This document shows positions 25,554 to 33,841 of a DNA stretch of 64,000 bases, in pieces. The notes under the pieces are model-generated. The model made no database searches and was not told the DNA's origin. It saw only the letters and a list, made by a program, of their open reading frames with translations. The stretch lies in NCBI GenBank assembly GCA_965207595.1, contig CBDBMW010000012.1:1612001-1676000 (forward strand). The letters are read 5' to 3'. Made by a program: the position numbers and the translations under genes. Position 1 is the first letter of the stretch. The number at the start of each line of letters is the position of its first letter. This DNA is from JAGWAJ01 sp026707615. GTDB taxonomy: Bacteria; Acidobacteriota; Vicinamibacteria; Vicinamibacterales; UBA8438.

Positions 25554-27713
25554 CGGCTGGTCCGTCGTCTCCGCGTCCGGACGCTCCCCGAGGCGCACGG
25601 CCCAGAGGCCGGAGTTCATGTCCGCGAAGAAGACCGTCCCCTTGTGCGGCTGGGCCCCGAAGACCTGCGCTGCGTTGGGGACGAAGCCCTCCGGGTCGAG
25701 GGGCAGGAAGCGCGCGATCTCCCGGCCCTGCCGGTAGAGGTTGCCCAGCAGCTCGCCCGAGACGTCGACCACCCGCAGGCCCCCGTTGTAGAACGCGACG
25801 TACATCACGTCGTCCTCGACCCAGATGTTGTGGCTGCCCGCCTCCGGGACCTCGTAGCGGGCCACGAGACGCGGCGGCGACTCGAAGTTCTCGTCCCACT
25901 CCAGGATGTGCACCCAGCCGCGCCAGCGATGGGGCTCGTTCTCGTAGCCGGGCGTCCCGGTGCCGATGGCCGACTCCGGGCTGTAGTTGGGGCCGCTCCG
26001 CGCCGCCTCGTCCCCCGCGAAGATGTAGAACTTGCCGGTCGACGTGCTCCGGTAGGGGTAGACGGAGTGGTTCCAGCCGGTCGGGAACGGGAACTGCCCG
26101 ATGAGCCTCGGCTCCTGCGGGCTCCCGCCCTTGCCGGCTCCGCCGACGTCGACCACCGCCACCCCGTCCGTCCAGTTCGCGGAGTAGGCGACGCCGTCCC
26201 GGACCACGACGTCGTGGATCGAGCGCGCCGGGTTGTCGAGCGCGAAGCTCCCGATCCGCCGCGGGGCCGCCGGATCCTCGATGCTGATGATGTCGTAGCG
26301 ACGGGCGGCGGAGAGCGCGTACACGTGCCCGTCGTGAATGAAGGTGTTGTGGACGCCGCCCGTGAGCCGGTCGTCGTACTCGGCGAGCTTCCGCACGCCG
26401 ACCTCGGGATCGGACACGTCGAGGATGACCAGCCCGTTCCGGCGGTTGGACGCCCCCTCGCGGGAGATCACGGCCGTCGTTCCGTCCTCGGACACCTTCA
26501 CGTCGTTCACGGAGCGGGCGTCCACGCGCACGACGTCGACGACGTGGAGGTTCGCGGGGTCGGTGACGTCCCAGATGTAGGCGTGGCCGCCGGCGCTGTG
26601 GGTCCCGGTCAGGGCGTAGTCGCGGCCGTTGGGCGCCTCCCACACCCACAGATCGGTCGTGGCGCGGTCGCTGACCCGACCGTGCCCGACCAGCTCGATG
26701 GGCCGCCGCGCGCCGCGCTCCACGACCCGGATCAGGGCGGAAGCCGTTACCGCGCCGGTGCGGGCCACGACCGTGTAGGCGCCCGGCAGGTCGGCGACGA
26801 AGCGCCCGTCCTGCGTGATCAGGCCCGACGACGGGCCGCCGCTGGCCATCGCGTCGGTGATCGCCGACACGCTGAAGGCGACCGGGATGTCGTCGAGCGA
26901 GCGCCCTTCGGCGTCGCTCACCGCGGCGCTCAGGCGCGTGACGTCGCCGGTCCGGACGGTGCCACGGTCGGGCGTCAGCGTGATGCGTGCGGCCGGGTTC
27001 GGCTCCACGTCGAGCGTCATCTCGGCCGTTGCCCCGCCGGCCGCCGCCGTGATTGCGACCCGGCCCGGCGCGCCGAGCGCCAGCACGCCCCGGCGGGTGG
27101 TCCGCTGGTTGGCCGGCGGCTGCCCGATGGGCATCGCTATCGCCGCGTCCGACGTTTGCCACTCGACCTCGACGTCGTCCGCGAACGCTCCGTTGTCGTC
27201 GAGCGGCGTGGCCTCGAGCGTCACCTCGGTGCCCGCATAGAAGGGCCCCGGGGCGTTCAGCGCGATCGACGCCGGCGGCCGCGGCAGGATGGTGAGCGGC
27301 ACGCGCTGCTGCAGGAAGCCCCCCGCGTCCGAATCCCCTGCCGCCGCATCGCCCGTCCTGCCCACCACCCGCACCAGCACGGCGTACTCGCCCGGGCGGA
27401 CCGTCGAGACGCGGCCGTCGGGCGACACGGTGAAGATGTTGAAGCCCCAGGTGCGTTCCTCCAGGTTCCAGTACTGCCCGTAGAGGGGCAGATAGAGGAC
27501 CTCGGACTCGACCTCGTTCCCGTCGCCGTCGAGCACGGTGGCGCTGATGCGGGCGGTCTCGCCGGCCGTCAGCGTCAGCTCCTCGGGCGAGACGGTGAGG
27601 GTGTCGGGCGCCGGCGATTCCCGCTCGGCCTCGGCCTGCGCGAACGCTACCGCGGGAACGAGCAGGACGGCGGCCAGGATCGCCGCACGTCGGAATGTTG
27701 TGTACAGGGACAT
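25551..27713 (-). CDS. Secreted Ig-like/LVIVD-repeat protein
   Basis: 720 residues with a signal peptide (ILAAVLLVPAVAFAQA). Residues about 35-330 contain several bacterial Ig-like modules (LTVSPEELTLTAGETARI, ITLTPDRGTVRTGDVTRLSA). The C-terminal half is a beta-propeller with LVIVD-type repeats: AYIWDVTDPANLHVVD, GLVILDVSDPEVGVRK, DIISIEDPAAPRRIG and VAVVDVGGAG. The family has no known enzymatic activity. The architecture suggests a surface or periplasmic binding protein. It is preceded by a 357-base stretch without a gene and seems monocistronic. Confidence 0.82.
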   Translation of the reverse strand: MSLYTTFRRAAILAAVLLVPAVAFAQAEAERESPAPDTLTVSPEELTLTAGETARISATVLDGDGNEVESEVLYLPLYGQYWNLEERTWGFNIFTVSPDGRVSTVRPGEYAVLVRVVGRTGDAAAGDSDAGGFLQQRVPLTILPRPPASIALNAPGPFYAGTEVTLEATPLDDNGAFADDVEVEWQTSDAAIAMPIGQPPANQRTTRRGVLALGAPGRVAITAAAGGATAEMTLDVEPNPAARITLTPDRGTVRTGDVTRLSAAVSDAEGRSLDDIPVAFSVSAITDAMASGGPSSGLITQDGRFVADLPGAYTVVARTGAVTASALIRVVERGARRPIELVGHGRVSDRATTDLWVWEAPNGRDYALTGTHSAGGHAYIWDVTDPANLHVVDVVRVDARSVNDVKVSEDGTTAVISREGASNRRNGLVILDVSDPEVGVRKLAEYDDRLTGGVHNTFIHDGHVYALSAARRYDIISIEDPAAPRRIGSFALDNPARSIHDVVVRDGVAYSANWTDGVAVVDVGGAGKGGSPQEPRLIGQFPFPTGWNHSVYPYRSTSTGKFYIFAGDEAARSGPNYSPESAIGTGTPGYENEPHRWRGWVHILEWDENFESPPRLVARYEVPEAGSHNIWVEDDVMYVAFYNGGLRVVDVSGELLGNLYRQGREIARFLPLDPEGFVPNAAQVFGAQPHKGTVFFADMNSGLWAVRLGERPDAETTDQP

Positions 27714-28070
27714 CTGACCTTACCTCGCAGTCTGCGTCGTGCCGCGCGAGCCGCCTGCGCTCGTCCTTGTGCACGCAACCGGCGCGGCTGCCGGCAGGGC
27801 TCCACGGCTCCTGCATCGTAATCCCTCTCCGCCGGCACGCCAACGTGCCACGACCCAGCGCGTCCTTGCCGTCGGCGTAGGGCTTGAGGCGATGCAAACG
27901 GCCGGCGCCCGCTTCACGAACGCGCCATTGTCACATGTTGCGGATTGGCCGCGCGCGGGATCGGCTCGCACGGTCCGCCGTCGCCGCCGGGGAGGCGCGC
28001 CGCCGCGGATCAACCGCAAGCGCTACGATGGCACGGCCGGTTCGGACACGGGCCGGCCGTAGGCGCACGG
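27714..28070. other. Intergenic stretch of 357 bases
   Basis: It lies between divergent genes and should contain the promoter of the LVIVD gene. I see no RNA gene, repeat or convincing promoter boxes. Confidence 0.35.
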
Positions 28071-28340
28071 ATGCGAGCCAGCGAGAAGCAGGCGCGGACG
28101 GCCGCCGACTACGCGGGGTGGGCGGAGAGAGACCAGCTCGAGCGCGAGCGGGAGCTCAACTGGGACCGCCCGCCGTACGACGAGCTGCGGCGGCCGGCCG
28201 CGTGCTTCAGCGAGCGGCGCCCCACGCCGCGGGAACGGGCCGCGATTCGGCCGCGGGCGCGCTCGGACGAGATTCGGCGGCGGAGCGGGACGATCGGTCG
28301 GGAGAGGTCGCCCTCCCGGCCGCCCGTCCGGGCGAGGTAG
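28071..28340 (+). CDS. Small Arg-rich hypothetical protein
   Basis: 89 residues from the ATG at 28071. The N-terminal half (KQARTAADYAGWAERDQLERERELNWDRP) reads like real protein, with a charged helix; the C-terminal half is dominated by Arg and Pro and could be spurious. No family is recognised. It is convergent with the peptidase gene at 28400. It may be a genuine small protein or only an open frame in GC-rich DNA. Confidence 0.35.
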   Translation: MRASEKQARTAADYAGWAERDQLERERELNWDRPPYDELRRPAACFSERRPTPRERAAIRPRARSDEIRRRSGTIGRERSPSRPPVRAR

Positions 28341-28399
28341 CTGCGAAGGCTGCGGTCGGTTGCATCAGAGACAACGAGGCTCCAGCGGGTGCTCATGGG

Positions 28400-29983
28400 T
28401 TACGGTCCCTTGCGCGGCAGCCGCTCGTCGAGCATGGCGGTGTTGTAGGCGAACACGGCCGCCACGACGGCCATCTGCATGACGTCGGCCGCGGGCACGC
28501 GGTCGTAGAAGTCCATGTTGGAGTGGTGGGTCCGGGAGCGGTACTCCAGGCGGTCCTGCATGAACTGGAAGGCCGGCAGGCCCAGTTCGTCGAAGGGGAC
28601 GTGATCGGTGGCCCGCGTCGAGCGGCGGCCGATCGTGGTCACGCCGAGATCCGCCAGCTCCGGCAGCCACGCCTCGAAGATCGGCGCGATGCGGCGGTTC
28701 CCCTGCAGCCAGATGCCGCGGATGCGGCCGGCGCCGTTGTCGAGGTTGTAGTAGGCCGCGAGCTCCCGGTGGCCGGGCCGCCGGCGCCGCGTGTCCGGGT
28801 CGCCGTAGTGGGCCCGCGCGTAGGCGCGCGAGCCGAGGAGCCCCTGCTCTTCCCCGCCCCACAGCGCGATGCGGATCGTCCGCCGGGGCGCCGCCCCGAC
28901 CGCCCGCAGGATGCGCAGCGCCTCCATCATCGCGGCCACCCCGGCCGCGTTGTCGGTGGCCCCGGTCGCGCCGGGCGTCGCGTCGAAGTGGGCGCCGAGC
29001 AGCACCACCTCGTGCGCGCGGTCGGTGCCCGGAATCTCGCCCAGCAGGTTGAAGCCGTTCGGCCGACCGTCCTCCTCGTGGAAGCGTGTCGCGATGTGCA
29101 GCTCCACGCGGACGGGGAGGCCTCGTTCCAGGAGACGCACCATGCGGTTGTAGTGCTCGACCGCGATGGTGGCCGACGGGACGACGCGCGGCGCGCGCGG
29201 GTCGCGTGAGCCTCCCACGCCCGGAAACACCGTGCCGCCGTCGGTGCGCTGCGTAGGCCAGTCGAGGTCGCTGCCGATGGGCGCCCCGGAGACGACCACG
29301 GCGGCGCTTCCCCGCTCGAGGACGGCGACCACGCCTTCCTCCACGAAGAAGGCCTCTGTCTGCGCCCGGAGCGACGGGCGGGCGGCGCGACGCCGCGCCG
29401 GGAGGGTCAGCGGACTCCGCACCGGTCGGGCAGCGGTCGCCAGCAGCTCCTCGTCCATGCGCAGAACGATGTCGCCCTCGAGGAGCGGCACCGCCCGGGC
29501 CGGCTGCGGCAGCACGATCTTGCCGCGGAGCGTGCCGCGGTAGCGATCGAAGTCGGCGCGCCGGCGGATGTCGACCCGCACCACGTCCGCCTGGACGGTG
29601 CCGGGCGTGCCGGGGCTCCACGCTCGCGGGTGGCCGATGATCGGCATGACCCGCGGCTCGACCATGTGGGCGTGGAAGCGGACCAGCGACCAGCCCCGGC
29701 CGAAGGCGAAGCGCTCCTCGCGGACGTTCGCCACGCCCCAGGCGCGCAGCCGCTCCGCCGCCCACTCCCGGGCCTCCTCGATGGCCGGCGTCCCGGTCAC
29801 CCGCGGCCCGTAGACGTCGCTCAACCACCCGACGAGGTCCATCACCTGCGAGCGCTCGAGCCCCTCCTCGCGGATGGCGGCCACGGTTTCCGGGTCGGGG
29901 GACTGCGTGGACGGCAGCGCGGCGCCCAGCAGCAGCACCATCGCTGCCACCAACGGAACGCCGCGCGGAGGACACGCTGGCAT
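28400..29983 (-). CDS. M28-family zinc metallopeptidase, secreted
   Basis: 527 residues from the ATG at 29983, which gives a signal peptide (LVAAMVLLLGAALPSTQS). An N-terminal PA-like insert (about residues 100-290) precedes the M28 catalytic core. The zinc ligands and catalytic residues are visible: LGAHFDAT (His, Asp), TDNAAGVAAMM (bridging Asp), LWGGEEQGLLGS (catalytic Glu pair) and THHSNMD near the C-terminus. It is an aminopeptidase or carboxypeptidase of the periplasm or exterior. It starts 17 bases after the E2 stop, so it may be co-transcribed with the dehydrogenase operon; the short gap is filled by half a palindromic repeat. Confidence 0.88.
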   Translation of the reverse strand: MPACPPRGVPLVAAMVLLLGAALPSTQSPDPETVAAIREEGLERSQVMDLVGWLSDVYGPRVTGTPAIEEAREWAAERLRAWGVANVREERFAFGRGWSLVRFHAHMVEPRVMPIIGHPRAWSPGTPGTVQADVVRVDIRRRADFDRYRGTLRGKIVLPQPARAVPLLEGDIVLRMDEELLATAARPVRSPLTLPARRRAARPSLRAQTEAFFVEEGVVAVLERGSAAVVVSGAPIGSDLDWPTQRTDGGTVFPGVGGSRDPRAPRVVPSATIAVEHYNRMVRLLERGLPVRVELHIATRFHEEDGRPNGFNLLGEIPGTDRAHEVVLLGAHFDATPGATGATDNAAGVAAMMEALRILRAVGAAPRRTIRIALWGGEEQGLLGSRAYARAHYGDPDTRRRRPGHRELAAYYNLDNGAGRIRGIWLQGNRRIAPIFEAWLPELADLGVTTIGRRSTRATDHVPFDELGLPAFQFMQDRLEYRSRTHHSNMDFYDRVPAADVMQMAVVAAVFAYNTAMLDERLPRKGP

Positions 29984-29984
29984 C

Positions 29985-30003
29985 ACTGCGGCGCAGACTC
30001 CTA
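29985..30003. repeat. Half-copy of palindromic repeat between E2 and M28 genes
   Basis: On the minus strand, TAG (the E2 stop) is followed by GAGTCTGCGCCGCAGTG and then the ATG of the M28 gene. The whole intergenic gap is repeat sequence. Confidence 0.65.
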
Positions 30004-31134
30004 TGCGTCGGCTTCGAGGTCGGCGACGACCGCGCGCAGGAAGCGCGCGGCCTCGGCGCCGGTCACCGCGCGGTGGTCGAAGGTGAGCGACAGGGGCAGG
30101 ACGCGGTGGACGCGCGCCTCGCCGCCGGCCGCGACGACGCGCGGCGCCGCCCGGCCGGCACCGAGAATCGCGACCTGGGGGGGCACCACGACCAGCGCCG
30201 CGTGCCGGCCGCCGACCGAGCCGAAGTTCGACAGGGTGATCGTCTGTCCGCGGAGGGCCTCCGGCGGGATGCTGCGCGCGCGCACGGCTTCCTTGAGGCG
30301 GGCGATGCCCGCCGCGAGGTCGTCCCGGCTGCGCCCGCCGACGTCGCGCATCACGGGGACGAACAGGCCGCTCTCCTCGATGTCGACCGCCACGCCGAGG
30401 TCGATGCGCGGCAGCACGCGGCGGGTGAGCTGCTCGCCGTCGAACCAGGCGTTGAGGGCGGGGGCGGCGCGGCATCCCGCCACGACGGCCCGGATCAGCC
30501 GCAGCAGGACGGTCGTCCCGTCCGGCCAGCCGTCGACGTCCGCCTCGTCGGTCACGCTCGCCGGGACGACCTCCGCGTGGGCCCGCGCCATCCGCTCGGC
30601 CATCGCGCGGCGGACGCCGCGGAGCGGCTCCGCGGGGCCGGCATCGGCGAGCGCCTGCGCCGCGCGCTCCACGTCGGCCCGCGTCACCGCGCCGCCGGGG
30701 CCCGTTCCCTGCACCTGCGCCACGTCCACGGCCAGCCGGCGCGCCAGCGCGCGGACCGCGGGGACGGCGCGAACGCTCGCGCCGGGAACGGGGGCGGTCC
30801 CGGCGCCGGGCGCGGCGTCCGCCGCCGAAGCCGGCGGCGCCTCGGCGAGGTCTCCGACCACGGCGCCCCGGTCGGTCCGCCCGCCGCCCGCCTCGAACTC
30901 GACCAGGACGGCGCCCACGGCGATCCGCTCTCCCGCGGCGCCGCACAGCTTCCGGATGTGCCCCGCGTGCGGCGACGGGATCTCGACCACCGCCTTGTCG
31001 GTCTCGACCGACACGAGAGGCTGGTCGGTGACGACGTGATCCCCCTCGGAGACGTGCCACGAGACGATCTCGGCCTCGTGCAGCCCCTCGCCCAGGTCGG
31101 GCAGCTTCAGCGCCGCCGCGGACGTCTCAGCCAA
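30001..31134 (-). CDS. Dihydrolipoamide acyltransferase (E2) of a 2-oxoacid dehydrogenase
   Basis: 377 residues. One lipoyl domain (residues 8-82, lipoylated Lys in ETDKAVVEIPS), a peripheral-subunit-binding domain (about residues 118-155, VRAVPAVRALARRLAVD, GTGPGGAVTRADV), then the catalytic domain. The catalytic motif reads FDHRAVTGAEA: the catalytic His is kept, but the Asp of the usual HRxxDG is Thr. It is the third gene of an E1alpha-E1beta-E2 operon and overlaps E1beta by eight bases. Together the subunits convert a 2-oxoacid (pyruvate or a branched-chain oxoacid) to the acyl-CoA. No E3 gene is nearby. Confidence 0.9.
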   Translation of the reverse strand: MAETSAAALKLPDLGEGLHEAEIVSWHVSEGDHVVTDQPLVSVETDKAVVEIPSPHAGHIRKLCGAAGERIAVGAVLVEFEAGGGRTDRGAVVGDLAEAPPASAADAAPGAGTAPVPGASVRAVPAVRALARRLAVDVAQVQGTGPGGAVTRADVERAAQALADAGPAEPLRGVRRAMAERMARAHAEVVPASVTDEADVDGWPDGTTVLLRLIRAVVAGCRAAPALNAWFDGEQLTRRVLPRIDLGVAVDIEESGLFVPVMRDVGGRSRDDLAAGIARLKEAVRARSIPPEALRGQTITLSNFGSVGGRHAALVVVPPQVAILGAGRAAPRVVAAGGEARVHRVLPLSLTFDHRAVTGAEAARFLRAVVADLEADA

Positions 31135-32104
31135 ACGCCAGCACCTCCCGCGCCGCGGTCAGGATGCGCTCCGTCGAGGGCATGTAGAGGTGCTCGAGGC
31201 GGGGCAGCGGCATCACCGTATCGTAGCCCGCCACCCGCTTGACCGGCGCCTGCAGCGAGAGGAGGCCGTGCTCGGCGATCCGCGCCGCGATCTCGGCGCC
31301 GAAGCCCGCCGTCAGCGCCGCCTCGTGCACGATCACGCAGCGGCCCGTCTTCTCCACCGAGGCGAGGATCGTCGCGGCGTCGAGCGGCGTCAGCGTCGCG
31401 ACGTCCAGCACGTCGCACGCCACGCCCTCCGCGGCCAGGGTCTCGGCGGCGGCGAGCGTCTCGACGGTCATCGCGCCCCAGGTGACCAGCGTGAGGTCGC
31501 CCCCCTCGCGCAGGGGGAAGCAGGTGTCGAGCGGTGCGGCGGCCCCGTCGTCGGCCACCTCCTCCCGCACCGCGCGGTAGATGCGCTTGGGCTCCAGGAA
31601 GACGACCGGATCCGGATCCCGAATCGCGGCCAGCAGCAGGCCGTAGGCCCGCGCCGGCGAGGAGGGGATCACGACGCGCAGCCCCGGCACGTGCGCGAAC
31701 ATCGCCTCCGTGCTCTCGGAGTGGTGCTCGATGGCGCGGATCCCGCCGCCGTACGGCGCCCGGAGCACCATCGGGCAGGTGAGGCGCCCGCGGGTCCGCC
31801 AGCGGAGCCGCGACGCGTGGCACACCATCTGATCGATCGCGGGGTAGATGAACCCCATGAACTGGATCTCGGCCACCGGCCGCAGCCCCTGCGCCGCCGC
31901 GCCCACCGAGAGCCCGGCGATGACGGCCTCGGCCAGCGGGGTGTCGAGCACGCGCTCGGCGCCGAACCGATCGAGGAGACCGTCGGTCACGCGGAAGACC
32001 CCGCCGTCGACCGCTACATCCTCGCCGAGCAGGACGACGTGCTCGTCCTCCGCCATCGCGCGCGCGAGGGCCGCGTTGAGCGCCTGCACCATCGTCCAGG
32101 TCAT
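31127..32104 (-). CDS. 2-oxoacid dehydrogenase E1 beta subunit (PdhB/BkdB-like)
   Basis: 325 residues from the ATG at 32104, which overlaps the stop of E1alpha (ATGA). The transketolase-type pyrimidine-binding half starts with ALNAALARAMAEDEHVVLLGEDV and has LDTPLAEAVIAGLSVGAA and EIQFMGFIYPAIDQ. The C-terminal half holds VTWGAMTVETLAAAE and VIVHEAALTAGFGAEIAA. This is the beta chain of a heterotetrameric thiamine-diphosphate E1. The order alpha-beta-E2 is the standard pdhABC/bkdABC layout. The exact substrate is not resolved. Confidence 0.92.
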   Translation of the reverse strand: MTWTMVQALNAALARAMAEDEHVVLLGEDVAVDGGVFRVTDGLLDRFGAERVLDTPLAEAVIAGLSVGAAAQGLRPVAEIQFMGFIYPAIDQMVCHASRLRWRTRGRLTCPMVLRAPYGGGIRAIEHHSESTEAMFAHVPGLRVVIPSSPARAYGLLLAAIRDPDPVVFLEPKRIYRAVREEVADDGAAAPLDTCFPLREGGDLTLVTWGAMTVETLAAAETLAAEGVACDVLDVATLTPLDAATILASVEKTGRCVIVHEAALTAGFGAEIAARIAEHGLLSLQAPVKRVAGYDTVMPLPRLEHLYMPSTERILTAAREVLAFG

Positions 32105-33186
32105 CGGTCGGGGCCCCGGCCGCCGTCGCCGGCCACCGCAGAGCGCTGCGCCGCGAGGTCCCGGGGCAACTCGGCATGCAGAAAGTCGAAGATCGACGCC
32201 GCGGACTGCGGCGGCCGCGCCAGGTAGGCCTCCGCCGCCCGCTCCACCTCCGCCGCGCACTCGCCCAGCAGCCGCTCCTCGTCGCCCTTCGTCCATCCCG
32301 CCGTCGCGGTCAGGCAGGCGCGCAGGCGGACGATCGGATCCGCCTTCCACTCGCGGCCCACCGCCTCGTCGTCGCGGTAGCGGCTGGCGTCGTCGGCCGT
32401 GGTGTGATCCGAAAGCCGGTAGGTGAGCGCCTCGACGAGGTGGGGCCCGCCGCCGGCGCGCGCCTTCGCCAGGGCCGCTTCCACGCGGTGCCGCACGGCG
32501 ACCACGTCGTTCCCGTCCACCTGCTCGCCCTCGAAGCCGGCCGCTATCGCCTTCTGGGCGAGCGTCTCCGCCGCCGTCTGCCGCGACCGCGGGAGCGAGA
32601 TAGCCCACTGGTTGTTGGTCACCACGAAGACCAGGGGCAGGCGCCAGACGCCGGCGACGTTCATCGCCTCGTAGACGTCGCCCTTCGAGGTGCTGCCGTC
32701 GCCGGAGACGCAGACGGCGACGCGCGGCTCCCTGCGCAGCTTGAAGGCGAGGGCGACGCCGGCCGCGTGCGGAGCGTGGGTGCCGACCGGCACCGCAATC
32801 GGGAAGTCCTCGCGGGGGCCGGCGTAGTCGCTGCCCCGCTCGTCGCCGCCCCAGAACAGGAACAGCTCCTCCAGGGTGACGCCCCGCAGGAGCTGCGCGC
32901 CCTGCTCGCGGGCATAGGGCAGCAGCACGTCCTCGGCGCGCATCGCGGCGCCGACGCCGACCGCCACCGCCTCCTGGCCGAGGCAGGACGGATAGGTGCC
33001 GAGGCGGCCGGTACGCTGCAGCGCGACGGCCTTCGCGTCGAAGGTCCGCGTGAGCACCATCGCGCGGTACAGCCCGACCAGCGCTTCGCGGTCGCGCGCG
33101 AACGGAGGGAGCGGTTCGGCGACGGGCCGTCCCGAGGCGTCCAGGCAGCGGTAGGAACGGATGGTGAACGAGGCGACGCCGGTCAC
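32101..33186 (-). CDS. 2-oxoacid dehydrogenase E1 alpha subunit (PdhA-like)
   Basis: 361 residues from a GTG at 33186. The thiamine-diphosphate motif runs from GDGSTSKGDVYEAMNVAG (about residue 165) to VVTNNQWAIS, matching GDG-x(about 25)-NN. GRLGTYPSCLGQEAVAVG near residue 60 and YRLSDHTTADDASRYR near residue 275 (phosphorylation-loop region) agree with the PdhA/AcoA/BkdA1 group. It is the first gene of the operon, preceded by a small lipoprotein-like gene. It decarboxylates the 2-oxoacid and transfers the acyl group to the E2 lipoyl arm. Gram-positive-type PdhA is the closest resemblance. Confidence 0.92.
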   Translation of the reverse strand: MTGVASFTIRSYRCLDASGRPVAEPLPPFARDREALVGLYRAMVLTRTFDAKAVALQRTGRLGTYPSCLGQEAVAVGVGAAMRAEDVLLPYAREQGAQLLRGVTLEELFLFWGGDERGSDYAGPREDFPIAVPVGTHAPHAAGVALAFKLRREPRVAVCVSGDGSTSKGDVYEAMNVAGVWRLPLVFVVTNNQWAISLPRSRQTAAETLAQKAIAAGFEGEQVDGNDVVAVRHRVEAALAKARAGGGPHLVEALTYRLSDHTTADDASRYRDDEAVGREWKADPIVRLRACLTATAGWTKGDEERLLGECAAEVERAAEAYLARPPQSAASIFDFLHAELPRDLAAQRSAVAGDGGRGPDR

Positions 33187-33254
33187 GGAGCGCGCTCCGC
33201 CGTGCCGCGGGGCAGGCCGACGCCGGGGCTGGGGGGGATGCGCACCGTCGGGAT

Positions 33255-33734
33255 TCAGTAGACGGTGCCGTCCGCGGTGATCGTGAACCCGAGCACGCCG
33301 GCCCCGACCAGGCGCGTGACCGGCTGGCCGTTGATGGACACGCCCGTGACGACACGCCCGCTGCCCCGCGGCTCCCGCCGGCACTCGTTCTCGTCGTGCA
33401 CGATGACGCTGTTGCTGAAGTTGACGGGGACGTCGTTGAACGCGGCGACGAAGATGCCCGGGGCGGTCTCCACGAGGGTGATCTCCTCCCGGTTGCGCCA
33501 GCTCGGCCGCACGTGGTTGGCGTAGCTCATCCGCTGGAGGCAGAAGCCGTACATGCGCGCCTCGTCCTCGCCGGTGGGCTCCTCCGCGGGCACGCTGTCG
33601 AGCCGCAGCTCGACGGACGCGATCAGCGATGGGGACGTGCCCCGCGGCGACTCGTCGCACTGCGTGGCGAGCGACGCCAGAATCGGCACGAGCACCCAGA
33701 GGCGTCCCGGCAGGCGAGCCATAATTTCTAGCAT
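33255..33734 (-). CDS. Hypothetical exported protein
   Basis: 159 residues. The N-terminus has a hydrophobic stretch (LWVLVPILASLATQC) that could be a lipoprotein signal, although the lipobox is not canonical. The mature part has a beta-rich look, with VELRLDSVPAEEP, FVAAFNDVPVNF and SINGQPVTRLVGAGVLGFTITADG, and three further Cys. No family is recognised. An alternative start at 33722 also fits, and neither start has a clear ribosome-binding site. It lies 68 bases upstream of E1alpha and is divergent from the ADOP permease. TATAGGAGTGTGCGC just upstream resembles the palindromic-repeat core. Confidence 0.65.
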   Translation of the reverse strand: MLEIMARLPGRLWVLVPILASLATQCDESPRGTSPSLIASVELRLDSVPAEEPTGEDEARMYGFCLQRMSYANHVRPSWRNREEITLVETAPGIFVAAFNDVPVNFSNSVIVHDENECRREPRGSGRVVTGVSINGQPVTRLVGAGVLGFTITADGTVY

Positions 33735-33841
33735 ATAGGAGTGTGCGCGCGCGGGAGTGCCCGCGACCGCCGCGGAGAGGATCGCGCCAGCCCGGAACGG
33801 ACCGGACGGTCGCGCCGTCCCAAGGTCTGGGGGGTACAGCC

